Part shown: in pieces, positions 36,718 through 45,044 of the stretch | Numbering within the stretch: position 1 is the stretch's first letter | Layout: every line of letters begins with the position of its first letter | Origin: Orrella dioscoreae | GTDB taxonomy: Bacteria > Pseudomonadota > Gammaproteobacteria > Burkholderiales > Burkholderiaceae_B | Assembly: GCF_900089455.2 (NCBI RefSeq) | Contig: NZ_LT907988.1 | Location: 4,464,001 to 4,528,000 of the forward strand | Direction: 5' to 3' | Length of the DNA: 64,000 bases | Notes under the pieces: generated by a model | Seen by the model: only the letters and a program-made list of their open reading frames with translations | The model's database searches: none | Told to the model about the DNA's origin: nothing | Program-made: the position numbers and the translations under genes

Positions 36718-38325
36718 GTGCAGTCACCCAACAATCCCGCCCGCGGCACGCGCGGCATGGTCACCACCCCGAATGCCCTGGCCTCGCAAAGCGGCCTGGC
36801 CGTCTTGCGCGAAGGCGGCAGCGCCGTCGAGGCCATGATCGCCGCCGCTGCCACCATCGCGGTCGTCTATCCGCACATGAACAGCCTGGGTGGCGACGGC
36901 TTCTGGCTCATCAGCCGGCCGGGCCACGATCCGGTCGGCCTGGAGGCCTGCGGCGCCGCCGCGGCCGGCGCCTCGCTGGAAGGCTATCGCGCGCAAGGGC
37001 TGGAGCGCATTCCCTTTCGCGGCGGCCTCGCGGCCAACACCGTGGCCGGCACGGTCTCGGGCTGGCACGCCGCACACGAATGGGCACGCGCCAACCTGGG
37101 CTCGGCGCTGCCCATCTCGCGGCTGCTGGAGGACGCCATCCACTACGCCCGCCACGGCATTCCCGTCACCCGCAGCCTGGCGGCCTGCGTGGCCGCCAAG
37201 CGCGATGAACTGATCGACGTCCCCGGCTTCGCGCGTGCATTCCTGCCCGACGGCAAGGCGCCCGTCGAGGGCGGCCGCCACCTGCAGCCAGCCATGGCCG
37301 ATACGCTTGCCCACCTGGCCCGCCACGGCCTGGACGATTTCTATCGCGGCGACCTGGCGCAACGCATCGCCGAGGATCTGCATGCCGCGGGCAGCCCCAT
37401 CGGCCTGGAAGACCTGCGGGCCCACCAGGCGGTCTGGAAAACGCCGCTGGCCATGCCGCACACGCTGGGCACGCTCTACAACATGCCGCCGCCCACCCAA
37501 GGCTTGGTGTCGCTGCTCATCCTGGGCCAGCTGGACCGCATCCTGCCCGAACGCTTCGACCACCTGGGCGCGGACTACGTGCACGCCTGCGTGGAGGCCA
37601 CCAAGCAGGCCTTCGCCATCCGTGACCAGCACATCACCGACCCGGCATTCATGACCGAGACGCCCGACGCCTTCCTGACGCCCGCGGCGCTGGACGCCAT
37701 GGCCGAGCGCCTGCGGCCGTCGCAGGCCGCCAGCTGGGGCGGCGGGCAAGGCCCCGGCGACACGGTGTGGATGGGCGCCATCGACGCCAATGGCGTCGCG
37801 GTCAGCTTCATCCAGAGCATCTATCACGAGTTCGGCAGCGGCGTCGTCCTGCCACAATCCGGCTTGAACTGGCAGAACCGCGGCTGCAGCTTCTCGCTGG
37901 ACCCGGCTTCGCGCAATCCGCTCGCCCCCCGCCGCAAGCCCTTCCACACCCTGAATCCGGCAATGGCCAGGCTCTCGGATGGCCGCAGCATCGTCTACGG
38001 CAACATGGGCGGCGATGGCCAGCCGCAATCGCAAAGCGCCGTCTTCACCCGCATCACCCAGCTGGGCATGAACCCGCAGGCCGCCATCGACGCGCCGCGC
38101 TGGCTGCTGGGCCGAACCTGGGGCAATGCCAATGAATCACTGAAGCTGGAGGCGCGCTTCCCGCCTGCCACCGTGGACACGCTGCGCGCACGCGGGCATG
38201 CGGTGGAAGTGCTGTCGGCCTATGACGAAATCATGGGTCATGCCGGCGCGATCGTGCGCACTGCTGACGGCGTGCTGGAGGGAGGCTCGGATCCGCGCAG
38301 CGACGGGGCCGCGGTGGGCTGGTAG
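36718..38325 (+). CDS. Gamma-glutamyltransferase-family Ntn hydrolase (YwrD-like)
   Basis: A 535-aa enzyme of the GGT family, made as a precursor that cleaves itself to expose an N-terminal Thr. The predicted nucleophile is Thr in GPGDTVWMGAIDANGVAVSF, with downstream SGVVLPQSGLNWQNRG and GNMGGDGQPQSQS blocks forming the gamma-glutamyl site. The DTV pattern is that of the YwrD-like branch, rather than the TTH of classical GGT. There is no signal peptide, so it would act on imported substrate in the cytoplasm. The GTG at 36718 has CAGGAA about 8 nt upstream. It is the last gene of the gntR-ABC operon, which suggests hydrolysis of imported gamma-glutamyl peptides. Confidence 0.88.
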   Translation: MQSPNNPARGTRGMVTTPNALASQSGLAVLREGGSAVEAMIAAAATIAVVYPHMNSLGGDGFWLISRPGHDPVGLEACGAAAAGASLEGYRAQGLERIPFRGGLAANTVAGTVSGWHAAHEWARANLGSALPISRLLEDAIHYARHGIPVTRSLAACVAAKRDELIDVPGFARAFLPDGKAPVEGGRHLQPAMADTLAHLARHGLDDFYRGDLAQRIAEDLHAAGSPIGLEDLRAHQAVWKTPLAMPHTLGTLYNMPPPTQGLVSLLILGQLDRILPERFDHLGADYVHACVEATKQAFAIRDQHITDPAFMTETPDAFLTPAALDAMAERLRPSQAASWGGGQGPGDTVWMGAIDANGVAVSFIQSIYHEFGSGVVLPQSGLNWQNRGCSFSLDPASRNPLAPRRKPFHTLNPAMARLSDGRSIVYGNMGGDGQPQSQSAVFTRITQLGMNPQAAIDAPRWLLGRTWGNANESLKLEARFPPATVDTLRARGHAVEVLSAYDEIMGHAGAIVRTADGVLEGGSDPRSDGAAVGW

Positions 38326-38439
38326 TCCGCGGGGCAGGCGCCGCAAGAAGGGTCGGACGGACATGGCCGCGCCCACCTTCTTGCAACGCCGCCTATACTC
38401 TTGCCCCGATTGCCCCAACCCTATCTACGGGATGTTTCC

Positions 38440-38781
38440 ATGAGCACGCTGCCCCCCTGCCCGACCTGCCAGTCCGCACTGACCTACCAGGACGGCGCTT
38501 TGTTGATCTGTCCGGAATGCGCGCATGAGTGGTCGGAGGCCGAGTCGACCGCCCCGCCAGCGGAAGGCCGGGTATACCGGGACTCGGCCGGCAATCTTCT
38601 GCAGGACGGGGACACCGTCACCGTCATCAAGGACCTGAAGCTCAAGGGCTCGGGCGGCGTGATCAAGATCGGCACCAAGGTCCGGAACATCCGGCTGGTG
38701 GATGGCGATCACGATATCGATTGCAAGATCGATGGCTTCGGTGCGATGAGCCTGAAAACGGAATTCGTGCGCAAGGCGTGA
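38440..38781 (+). CDS. phnA: PhnA/YjdM-like zinc-ribbon protein
   Basis: A 113-aa protein. The N-terminal zinc ribbon has two Cys pairs ([11 protein letters not shown] and [11 protein letters not shown]). A small beta-barrel domain follows ([20 protein letters not shown], then [20 protein letters not shown]). It is the family long called alkylphosphonate utilisation protein PhnA, although no phosphonate role has been firmly shown for YjdM-type members. There are no phn genes nearby. The ATG at 38440 gives the expected length. Confidence 0.92.
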   Translation: MSTLPPCPTCQSALTYQDGALLICPECAHEWSEAESTAPPAEGRVYRDSAGNLLQDGDTVTVIKDLKLKGSGGVIKIGTKVRNIRLVDGDHDIDCKIDGFGAMSLKTEFVRKA

Positions 38782-38807
38782 TCGCGCGGGCCTGTGCCGC
38801 GGGCGCG

Positions 38808-39566
38808 TCAGTCGTCTTCCCGCAAGGTGTGCGCCCTTCCCGGCGCCAGCATGGACAGGATCGCATGCAGCGACGCCGCTTCGATCGACACACGATCGAT
38901 GACAAGGTCGTCACCCTGCGGAAAGTACGCTTCCTCGCCCGGTTCGTATTTCGGCTGCACGCCAAGCGGCAGGAAGGCACGCATGCCGGACAGCCGGAGG
39001 AGATGGTCTTCGGTGTCCGCGTCCGGCATATCAGGCGCTGCATCCTGCACGATCAGCCGCCGCACGTGCCGCAACGCTCCGGGCGCCCCGCCAAGATGGA
39101 AGGGATCGAAAACGCCTGAAGATGTCACGCCCGCCACCGACAGCGACACCTCGGCCACCTCTTCCTCGAAGTTCGTCCCGCCATAGGCTTCCAGCGCAGC
39201 TTTCATGTCGCCGTCCAGCGCATTGAGCAGCATCTGGAAATCCGCCGGGTCGTTGTCGTTGGCGCTGATCACGAGCCGCAAGGCAATCACGAGCAGGTCA
39301 TGCGGCAGCGACTCCGCGGCAAGCCTGACCTCCAGCAGGTCGCCCGCAGGCGCCGCGACGGTGGCAACAAGGCCTTGCATGCCAAGCAAGCCCCTGCCGG
39401 CCAGCGCGACCAGGCTGTCGAAGGTGTCCTGCAGATCTTCCACCCCTTCCCGCGCGTGCCCCTTGGCCGCCCTGCCCGCGCTGTAGCGCAGGACGATCCT
39501 TGCCTCACCCTGCCTGGCGGGCGTGGACGTCCAGGACAGCTTGTCGATGTACTTCTGCAGGGTCAT
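38808..39566 (-). CDS. Hypothetical protein, unknown function
   Basis: A 252-aa soluble protein with no motif I recognise. It is acidic overall, with mixed alpha/beta segments (YIDKLSWTSTPARQGEARIV, ADTEDHLLRLSGMRAFLPLG). It has no signal peptide or membrane helix. The ATG at 39566 is chosen because GGAG lies about 9 nt upstream; an ATG at 39605 is possible but has no ribosome site. It converges on phnA with 26 bp between the stops. The codon composition (strong GC3) supports real coding. Tandem 11-bp repeats lie just upstream (39640-39672). Confidence 0.65.
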   Translation of the reverse strand: MTLQKYIDKLSWTSTPARQGEARIVLRYSAGRAAKGHAREGVEDLQDTFDSLVALAGRGLLGMQGLVATVAAPAGDLLEVRLAAESLPHDLLVIALRLVISANDNDPADFQMLLNALDGDMKAALEAYGGTNFEEEVAEVSLSVAGVTSSGVFDPFHLGGAPGALRHVRRLIVQDAAPDMPDADTEDHLLRLSGMRAFLPLGVQPKYEPGEEAYFPQGDDLVIDRVSIEAASLHAILSMLAPGRAHTLREDD

Positions 39567-39639
39567 CCGAGTGCTCCGTCCGCCAGAAACGGCAACGTCG
39601 TTCATGCCGCATGGTAACGGCACGGCGGGCGCGACGACA

Positions 39640-39672
39640 GGAGGGCTATGGGAGGGCTATGGGAGGGCTTTC
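39640..39672. repeat. Three tandem 11-bp units (GGAGGGCTATG)
   Basis: Two exact copies and a third ending in TTTC lie between the unknown gene and the tRNA gene. No function is evident; slippage is likely. Confidence 0.75.
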
Positions 39673-39761
39673 AGGGACGTCGGGGGAGCGCCAGCGCCAG
39701 CGAAGGATCGAGGACCTGGGGAACCGCCGAGTTTTTTCTGGAAATGACCGTCATGCGACGG

Positions 39762-39836
39762 TGGCGCGCCCGACAGGAATCGAACCTGTATCAAGAGCTT
39801 CGGAAACTCTCATTCTATCCATTGAACTACGGGCAC
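39762..39836 (-). tRNA. tRNA-Arg (anticodon CCG)
   Basis: On the minus strand a 75-nt cloverleaf can be folded. The acceptor arm is GTGCCCG/CGGGCGC with one U-G pair, discriminator G and encoded CCA. The D arm contains AGTTCAATGGATAGAAT. The anticodon stem AGAGT/GCTCT holds the loop TTCCGAA, anticodon CCG. The T arm contains GGTTCGATTCC. It reads CGG arginine codons. A short CCGTC/GACGG hairpin lies just downstream but lacks a T-run. Confidence 0.95.
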
Positions 39837-39976
39837 CGCAGGGCAACATTGTACATTGCCTCCAGGAAAGCTGCTCGTCAAGCTCCCCGCGCCCCGCCCC
39901 GGGGCCGCCGGTTCACGCGCGGCCACCCTAGGGGAAACGCGCCCCTCCGACAGGGGTCGGCCAGGGCGGTTCTCGT

Positions 39977-39982
39977 TATAAT
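39977..39982 (+). promoter_or_regulatory. Possible -10 element for the dihaem cytochrome gene
   Basis: A perfect TATAAT lies about 147 bp before the cytochrome start, on the correct strand. No good -35 is seen 17 bp upstream (GGGTCG). The intervening leader has no further recognisable signal. Confidence 0.35.
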
Positions 39983-40128
39983 CTGGCGTTTGCACGCCAA
40001 GCTGGCCCCATTTGCGTGACGCTTGGTAGAAGTAGATCAATAAAAGTCGTCGAGGCAGACAGCAAGCATCGCTGCCACCCAGCAAAATAACCGGGCATCC
40101 CCTAGACCCGACTTGCATGGATTTGGTC

Positions 40129-41034
40129 ATGAGCAACGAGCAACAACACGCAGAAGAACACGGTTCTCTCATCAAGACCCCAAAGCAGTTGGTCGTCACG
40201 GTAGTCCTCGCATTCATCATCCCCATCGCCATCATCATCCTGCTGGTCCACTTCGTGACCTCGGGCGTGAAGGTCGGCGCCGGCTCCGACACCCTGGGCG
40301 AGGAAGCCACCAGCAAGCGCATCGCCCCCGTGGCCAAGCTCGAACTGGTCGATGCCAGCGCGCCGCGTGAATTGAAGACGGGCGAACAGGTCTACACCTC
40401 CACCTGTGCGGCCTGTCATAACGCCGGCACCGCCGGCGCGCCCAAGCTGGGCGACAACTCGGCCTGGGCCAAGTACATCAAGGAAGGCTACGAGACCATG
40501 CTGAAGGTCGCCATCACCGGCAAGGGTGCCATGCCCGCCAAGGGTGGCAATCCGACGCTGGACGACGTCGAGGTCGCCCGCGCCGTGGTCTACATGGCGA
40601 ACAAATCGGGGGCCTCTTTCGAGGAACCGGCAGCGCCCGAACCTGCCGCGGAAGGCGAAAAGAAGCCCGACGCGCCCGCCGCAGCGGCGGCTCCTGCTCC
40701 TGCCCCCGCCGCGGCCGCGGCCGCTCCCGCCGAAGCGCCCCAGCCTGCCGCGCAGGCCGAGGCCAAGCCCGCCGCTGACGCGCAGGCCGTCAACCCCGCC
40801 GGCGAAAAGCTCTACAAGAGCACCTGTTTCGCCTGTCACGGCGCGGGTGTCGCCGGTGCACCCAAGTTCGGCGACAAGGCCGCCTGGGCCAAGTACATCG
40901 CCACCGGCGAGGACGCCATGATGGAAGTGGTCATCAAGGGCAAGGGCGCCATGCCGCCCAAGGGTGGCGCCGCCAACGCCAGCAACGAAGACCTGCTGGC
41001 CGCCGTGCGCTACATGGTGAACGCCGCCAAGTAA
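40129..41034 (+). CDS. Membrane-anchored dihaem cytochrome c (c5-like)
   Basis: A 301-aa cytochrome with an N-terminal membrane anchor (QLVVTVVLAFIIPIAIIILL) and two covalent haem sites in separate domains. The sites are STCAACHNAG near residue 95 and STCFACHGAG near residue 237, each followed by a Met ligand (GKGAMPAKGG and GKGAMPPKGG). The two domains are clearly duplicated and are joined by a long Ala/Pro linker. c5-type dihaem proteins carry electrons between the bc1 complex and terminal oxidases in the periplasm. The ATG at 40129 or an ATG at 40117 could be the start. A strong terminator follows. Confidence 0.9.
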   Translation: MSNEQQHAEEHGSLIKTPKQLVVTVVLAFIIPIAIIILLVHFVTSGVKVGAGSDTLGEEATSKRIAPVAKLELVDASAPRELKTGEQVYTSTCAACHNAGTAGAPKLGDNSAWAKYIKEGYETMLKVAITGKGAMPAKGGNPTLDDVEVARAVVYMANKSGASFEEPAAPEPAAEGEKKPDAPAAAAAPAPAPAAAAAAPAEAPQPAAQAEAKPAADAQAVNPAGEKLYKSTCFACHGAGVAGAPKFGDKAAWAKYIATGEDAMMEVVIKGKGAMPPKGGAANASNEDLLAAVRYMVNAAK

Positions 41035-41058
41035 GCTTCGTTCCCCTGGCATTTCCCG

Positions 41059-41083
41059 AACCCCGGCCTCGTGCCGGGGTTTG
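41059..41083 (+). terminator. Terminator of the dihaem cytochrome gene
   Basis: CCCCGGC (41061-41067) pairs with GCCGGGG (41073-41079), extended by AA/TT, and is followed by TTTG. It lies 26 nt after the stop. Confidence 0.8.
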
Positions 41084-41173
41084 TACTTTGGGCCGTCAAA
41101 ATGGCCTTTTTTTTGTTTTCACCCGGCTTAAATACCATTCAAAAGGACGTTTTTTGCGTTCTCGCCACACATC

Positions 41174-41226
41174 CTAGGGTTTTCCCTAGAATTCTCCTTG
41201 CCCACCCCTAGGGATTACCCTATACT
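41174..41226 (+). promoter_or_regulatory. Promoter of the 75-aa gene with two AGGG-N4-CCCT palindromes
   Basis: The -35 TTGCCC (41198-41203) and -10 TATACT (41221-41226) are 17 bp apart. One palindrome, CTAGGG-TTTT-CCCTAG (41174-41189), lies upstream of the -35. A second, TAGGG-ATTA-CCCTA (41209-41222), overlaps the spacer and the -10, so a protein bound there would block polymerase. Confidence 0.6.
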
Positions 41227-41273
41227 CGTTTTCACTTAGTCGTAAAACGCAGTTCTCAAGCAAGGAAACCACC

Positions 41274-41501
41274 ATGGCACACGCACTCAACTCGAACGTT
41301 CGGCTGACCGACACGCTGGAACGCGACATGCTGCGTAACGCCCTCTCCGATCGCCCGCTGATTCTGTCCGCGATCGCTGCTGGCGCCGCGCGTCGCACCT
41401 GGAAGGCCATCACCGCTACCGCTGACTTCTTCGCCGAAGTGAACGACAGCATGGTCCGCGCCCGCCAGCAAAGCGCCCGCTACTCCGGTTCCGACTGGTA
41501 A
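41274..41501 (+). CDS. Small conserved-looking protein, unknown function
   Basis: A 75-aa protein, Ala/Arg-rich, with predicted helices (RLTDTLERDMLRNALSDRPL, ILSAIAAGAARRTWKAITA). It has an excellent ribosome site (AAGGAAACC) before the ATG, a well-spaced sigma-70-like promoter, and its own strong terminator 9 nt after the stop. These signals make it a real, probably abundant, monocistronic gene. No motif or fold is recognisable. It has no signal peptide; the middle segment is too short and charged to be a clear membrane helix. Confidence 0.75.
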   Translation: MAHALNSNVRLTDTLERDMLRNALSDRPLILSAIAAGAARRTWKAITATADFFAEVNDSMVRARQQSARYSGSDW

Positions 41502-41509
41502 TGTGAAGC

Positions 41510-41532
41510 AGGCTCCCTCGGGAGCCTTTTTT
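41510..41532 (+). terminator. Terminator of the 75-aa gene
   Basis: AGGCTCCC (41510-41517) pairs with GGGAGCCT (41520-41527) around a minimal loop and is followed directly by a T6 run. Confidence 0.95.
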
Positions 41533-41821
41533 ATTGGGCCAGGATGCCAGGCGTCCTGGTTCGATGGCCGGCATCCGCCCGACTTCCCCCCGGGTGTTTT
41601 CCCATCGCCGGCACAAGGCTGAAGCGCCCGTCTCGTACCGGCAGGCCTTGCCATCGTGTACTGTCCGCGACACTGCGGAAAGGCCCACTATCACCGTGGG
41701 CCGGAGTACGCTATAAAACACATTACAAAATGTACAAGCGGCGGCCAATGAGGGCATGACCGCAACGCCTGGGGGAAGGGCATGGAGGTCCGGAATGGAT
41801 CCCTTGCCGGCAGTCTGACGC
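41533..41821. other. Gap before the GGDEF-EAL gene
   Basis: Non-coding. It contains a perfect 7-bp dyad, GGCCCAC (41682-41688) with GTGGGCC (41696-41702), and an adjacent TCCGC/GCGGA pair. Both lie just before an AT-rich stretch with TATAAA (near 41711), a possible -10. These may be an operator and promoter of the downstream gene. Confidence 0.4.
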
Positions 41822-44800
41822 ATGAAGCGCAATGTCTTTTTCCGGCTGCTCGCGCGGCTGAGGGTCGGCCGCAAGCTGCTGCTGATCTATCTGCTTGACC
41901 TCACCGCCGTCGTCTACATCAGCGGCATCCTCATCCACGAAAAAACCCTGTCCATCGATTTCTCCGACAAGGAGATCCTGGGCAGCGCCTACATCACTGC
42001 CGTGCGCGACACGCTGGTCGACGTCGCGCTGGCCGGTGCCGGGCAACCCGCCACGCCCGACGCCCTGGGCAAGGCCCACACGGCGCTGGCCACTGCCGAA
42101 ACCCAGTACGGCGCCAACATGCAAAGCGCCGAATTGAACGCGCGCCTGCGCGCACAGCTGGAACGGCTGTCGCTCTCGCCTGCCCCCAACTACGACGCGC
42201 TGGCCGAAGCCCTGGATGCCTGCCGGGCGCTGATCACACGCGTGGGCAACCAGTCCAACCTGATCCTGGATCCGGACCTGGACAGCTACTACGCCATGTC
42301 GCTGTCCATCCTGCGCTACCCCGCGTTGCTGCACGCGGTCAACAGCATCGGCCACCTGCTGAACGACACCAATCCCGCCTTGCAATCGGACGAAGCCGTG
42401 CGGGTCCGCTATCTGCTGCTGGAAGGCCAGCTGGATGCGGTCCTGCAGGGCCTGCGCTCGGACTACGCCGAAGCCGGCGCGGTCAATCGCCAGCTGGGCG
42501 CTGCGCTGACGCCCTCCATCCAGCACCTGCTCGCCACGGTCGATACCTATCGCCGCACGGTGCATGACGTGCTGAACCACGAAGCGGGCGTGCGCAACGA
42601 AGCGGCACTGCGGGCGGCGGGCGCCGCGCAGCAGGCCGTGGTCCATGCCGCGGATGCGGCATGGATCGTCACGGCCGACCGGCTGGACGAACTGCTCTAC
42701 ACCCGCGTCAGCGGTTTGTACTCAAGGATGTGGCTGCATCTGGGCACCGCCCTGTTCCTGCTGATCAGCATTCTCTTCATGGTGTATTTCGTCGCCCAGC
42801 AGATCTCCTGGCCGTTGCGGCAACTGGCGCGTGTCATGGACACGGTGCGCCGAACCGGCGACCACACGCAACGGGCGTCGTGGAACAGCCAGGACGAGAT
42901 CGGCCAGCTGGTGCGCGGTTTCAACGACATGCTGGAGCAGCTGGACCGCGAACGCGACGCCCAGAAGGAACTGGCCGCCACGGCCCGCGCGTCGGCCGCG
43001 CAGCATTCGCTGGTGGAAGCCACGCCCGTGCCCATGATGGTGACCTCGGTGCCTGGCCATGAAGTGCTGCACGCCAACCAGCCCGCCTTGTCGTGGCTGG
43101 GCGGACGCACGACGGACCCGTGGATGCACGGGCTGGACTCATCGGTGCGCGCACGGTTCTTCCAGCAACTGTCCGACCACGATGCCGTCGATGAATTCGA
43201 GGTGCTGTGGCGCGCCGGCGCCGAACCCACCTGGGCCATGCTGTCCGCGCGGCGCCTGCATTTCCAGGGACGCGATGCGATCCTGACGGCGTTCACGCCC
43301 ATCAACCAGATCAAGCTGATGGAGCAACGGCTGGAACTCTGGGCCAAGGTCTTCGAGGCCTCGTCCGAGGCCATCCTGATCCTCGACCACGAGCGCAAGC
43401 TGCTGAGCGCCAACGCGTCCTTCTACCGGTCCACGGGTTTCAGCACCGCGGACGTGCTGGGCAAGGTGCCGGGCTTCATCGCCGCGGAGTCGCGCAATGG
43501 CTCCGTCATGGAAAACCTCGTCGCGTATGTCGAGCCTTCCAGCACGTGGAGCGGCGAGGCCCAGATCCGCCGGCGCCAGGGCGGCGACTATCCGGCCTGG
43601 CTGATGATCAGCGCCGTGCGCGACAAGCAGGCCGACGTGTCGCACTACATCTGCACCGTCATCGACATCACCGACCGCAAGAAGAGCGAGGCGCGCATCC
43701 GCTTCCTGGCCGAGCACGACGTGCTGACGCAACTGCCCAACCGGGCGCTGTTCACCAAACAGCTGGCCGCGTCGCTGGAAAGCGGCGAGCGGACAGGCCG
43801 GCGCTGCGCCGTGCTGTTCATCGACCTGGATCGCTTCAAGGACATCAACGACTCCCTCGGCCACCATGTCGGCGACGGCTTGCTGAAGTCCATCTCGCGC
43901 CGGCTGCTGCAGGCCGTGCGCAGCGGCGACACCGTCAGCCGGCTGGGTGGCGACGAGTTCACCATCATCCTCAATGGTGTCACCAACCAGGCCGACGTCG
44001 AGCACCTGATCGGCGAGCGCCTGATCCCGCTCGTGCGGGAGCCGCACGAGATCGGCGGCGTCACGCTGCAGGTCTCGTGCAGCGTCGGCGTGGCGATGTA
44101 TCCGGACGATGGCCTGGACATCGATACGCTGATGCAGAACGCCGATGCCGCCATGTACCAGGCCAAGGCGGCGGGCCGCAATCTCGTGAAGTTCTTCTCG
44201 GCCGAGATGGCCGAGCGCGCCCGGCTGCGGCTGGCGATGGAGGCCGGCCTCAGGACCTGCGTGGCCCAGCGCGAACTGGCACTGGCATTCCAGCCCTGCG
44301 TCGATGCCGCCCACGGCGCAATCGTCGGCGTGGAGGGCCTGCTGCGCTGGACCTCGCCCACGCTGGGCGCCATCCCGCCAGGCCAGTTCATCCCCATCGC
44401 GGAAGATACCCGCCTCATCATTCCCATCGGCGCCTGGGTCATCGACGAGGCCTGCCGGCAGATGGCCGCGTGGCGCGACCAGGGCTTGCCTGCCCTGCGC
44501 ACCTCGATCAACCTTTCCGCCATCCAGCTGCGCGACCCGGGCCTCATCGACACGTTGCGCGCCTGCCTGAACGCGCATGGCATCGCGCCCGAGCTGCTGG
44601 AGCTGGAGATCACCGAGACCGTGCTGATGAGCAATGCGGAGAATTACCTGGACGTGATCCGGGACATCCGCAAGCTGGGCGTGAAGCTGTCGCTGGACGA
44701 CTTCGGCACGGGGTATTCCAGCCTGAGCTACCTGAACCGCTTCCCGCTTGACCGCCTGAAGATCGACCAGGCGTTCGTGCGCGGCATGCTGGATTCCGCC

Positions 44801-45013
44801 ACCGACCTGGCCGTGGTGAAGGCCATCATCGAACTGGGCCACGAGCTGGGCCTGCGCGTGGTGGCCGAAGGCGTCGAACGCGAGGAAGAGGCGCAGGCGC
44901 TGTGCAGCATCGGCTGCGACGAACTGCAAGGCTATCTGTTTGGGCGCCCGATGCCCGGCGCGCAACTGCCGCAATGGTGCGAGGACGCGGGACGCCTGGC
45001 GGCGGAAACCTGA
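41822..45013 (+). CDS. Membrane GGDEF-EAL protein with HAMP and PAS domains
   Basis: A 1,063-aa cyclic-di-GMP enzyme. Transmembrane segment 1 is at ~17-40 (VGRKLLLIYLLDLTAVVYIS) and segment 2 at ~305-325 (LGTALFLLISILFMVYFVAQ), with a periplasmic sensor of ~260 residues between them. HAMP is at ~325-380, and PAS-type domains span ~390-620. The GGDEF domain has RLGGDEF at ~708 and an intact RSGD inhibitory I-site eight residues upstream, so diguanylate cyclase activity is plausible. The EAL domain has EGLLRW at ~838 (EGL instead of EAL), DDFGTGYSS and KID, so phosphodiesterase activity is also plausible. The net output cannot be predicted. It is a single gene; rep converges from the other side. 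Confidence 0.92.
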   Translation: MKRNVFFRLLARLRVGRKLLLIYLLDLTAVVYISGILIHEKTLSIDFSDKEILGSAYITAVRDTLVDVALAGAGQPATPDALGKAHTALATAETQYGANMQSAELNARLRAQLERLSLSPAPNYDALAEALDACRALITRVGNQSNLILDPDLDSYYAMSLSILRYPALLHAVNSIGHLLNDTNPALQSDEAVRVRYLLLEGQLDAVLQGLRSDYAEAGAVNRQLGAALTPSIQHLLATVDTYRRTVHDVLNHEAGVRNEAALRAAGAAQQAVVHAADAAWIVTADRLDELLYTRVSGLYSRMWLHLGTALFLLISILFMVYFVAQQISWPLRQLARVMDTVRRTGDHTQRASWNSQDEIGQLVRGFNDMLEQLDRERDAQKELAATARASAAQHSLVEATPVPMMVTSVPGHEVLHANQPALSWLGGRTTDPWMHGLDSSVRARFFQQLSDHDAVDEFEVLWRAGAEPTWAMLSARRLHFQGRDAILTAFTPINQIKLMEQRLELWAKVFEASSEAILILDHERKLLSANASFYRSTGFSTADVLGKVPGFIAAESRNGSVMENLVAYVEPSSTWSGEAQIRRRQGGDYPAWLMISAVRDKQADVSHYICTVIDITDRKKSEARIRFLAEHDVLTQLPNRALFTKQLAASLESGERTGRRCAVLFIDLDRFKDINDSLGHHVGDGLLKSISRRLLQAVRSGDTVSRLGGDEFTIILNGVTNQADVEHLIGERLIPLVREPHEIGGVTLQVSCSVGVAMYPDDGLDIDTLMQNADAAMYQAKAAGRNLVKFFSAEMAERARLRLAMEAGLRTCVAQRELALAFQPCVDAAHGAIVGVEGLLRWTSPTLGAIPPGQFIPIAEDTRLIIPIGAWVIDEACRQMAAWRDQGLPALRTSINLSAIQLRDPGLIDTLRACLNAHGIAPELLELEITETVLMSNAENYLDVIRDIRKLGVKLSLDDFGTGYSSLSYLNRFPLDRLKIDQAFVRGMLDSATDLAVVKAIIELGHELGLRVVAEGVEREEEAQALCSIGCDELQGYLFGRPMPGAQLPQWCEDAGRLAAET

Positions 45014-45044
45014 GCGCGGCTTCGAACGGCGAGGCCGCCGGCGT

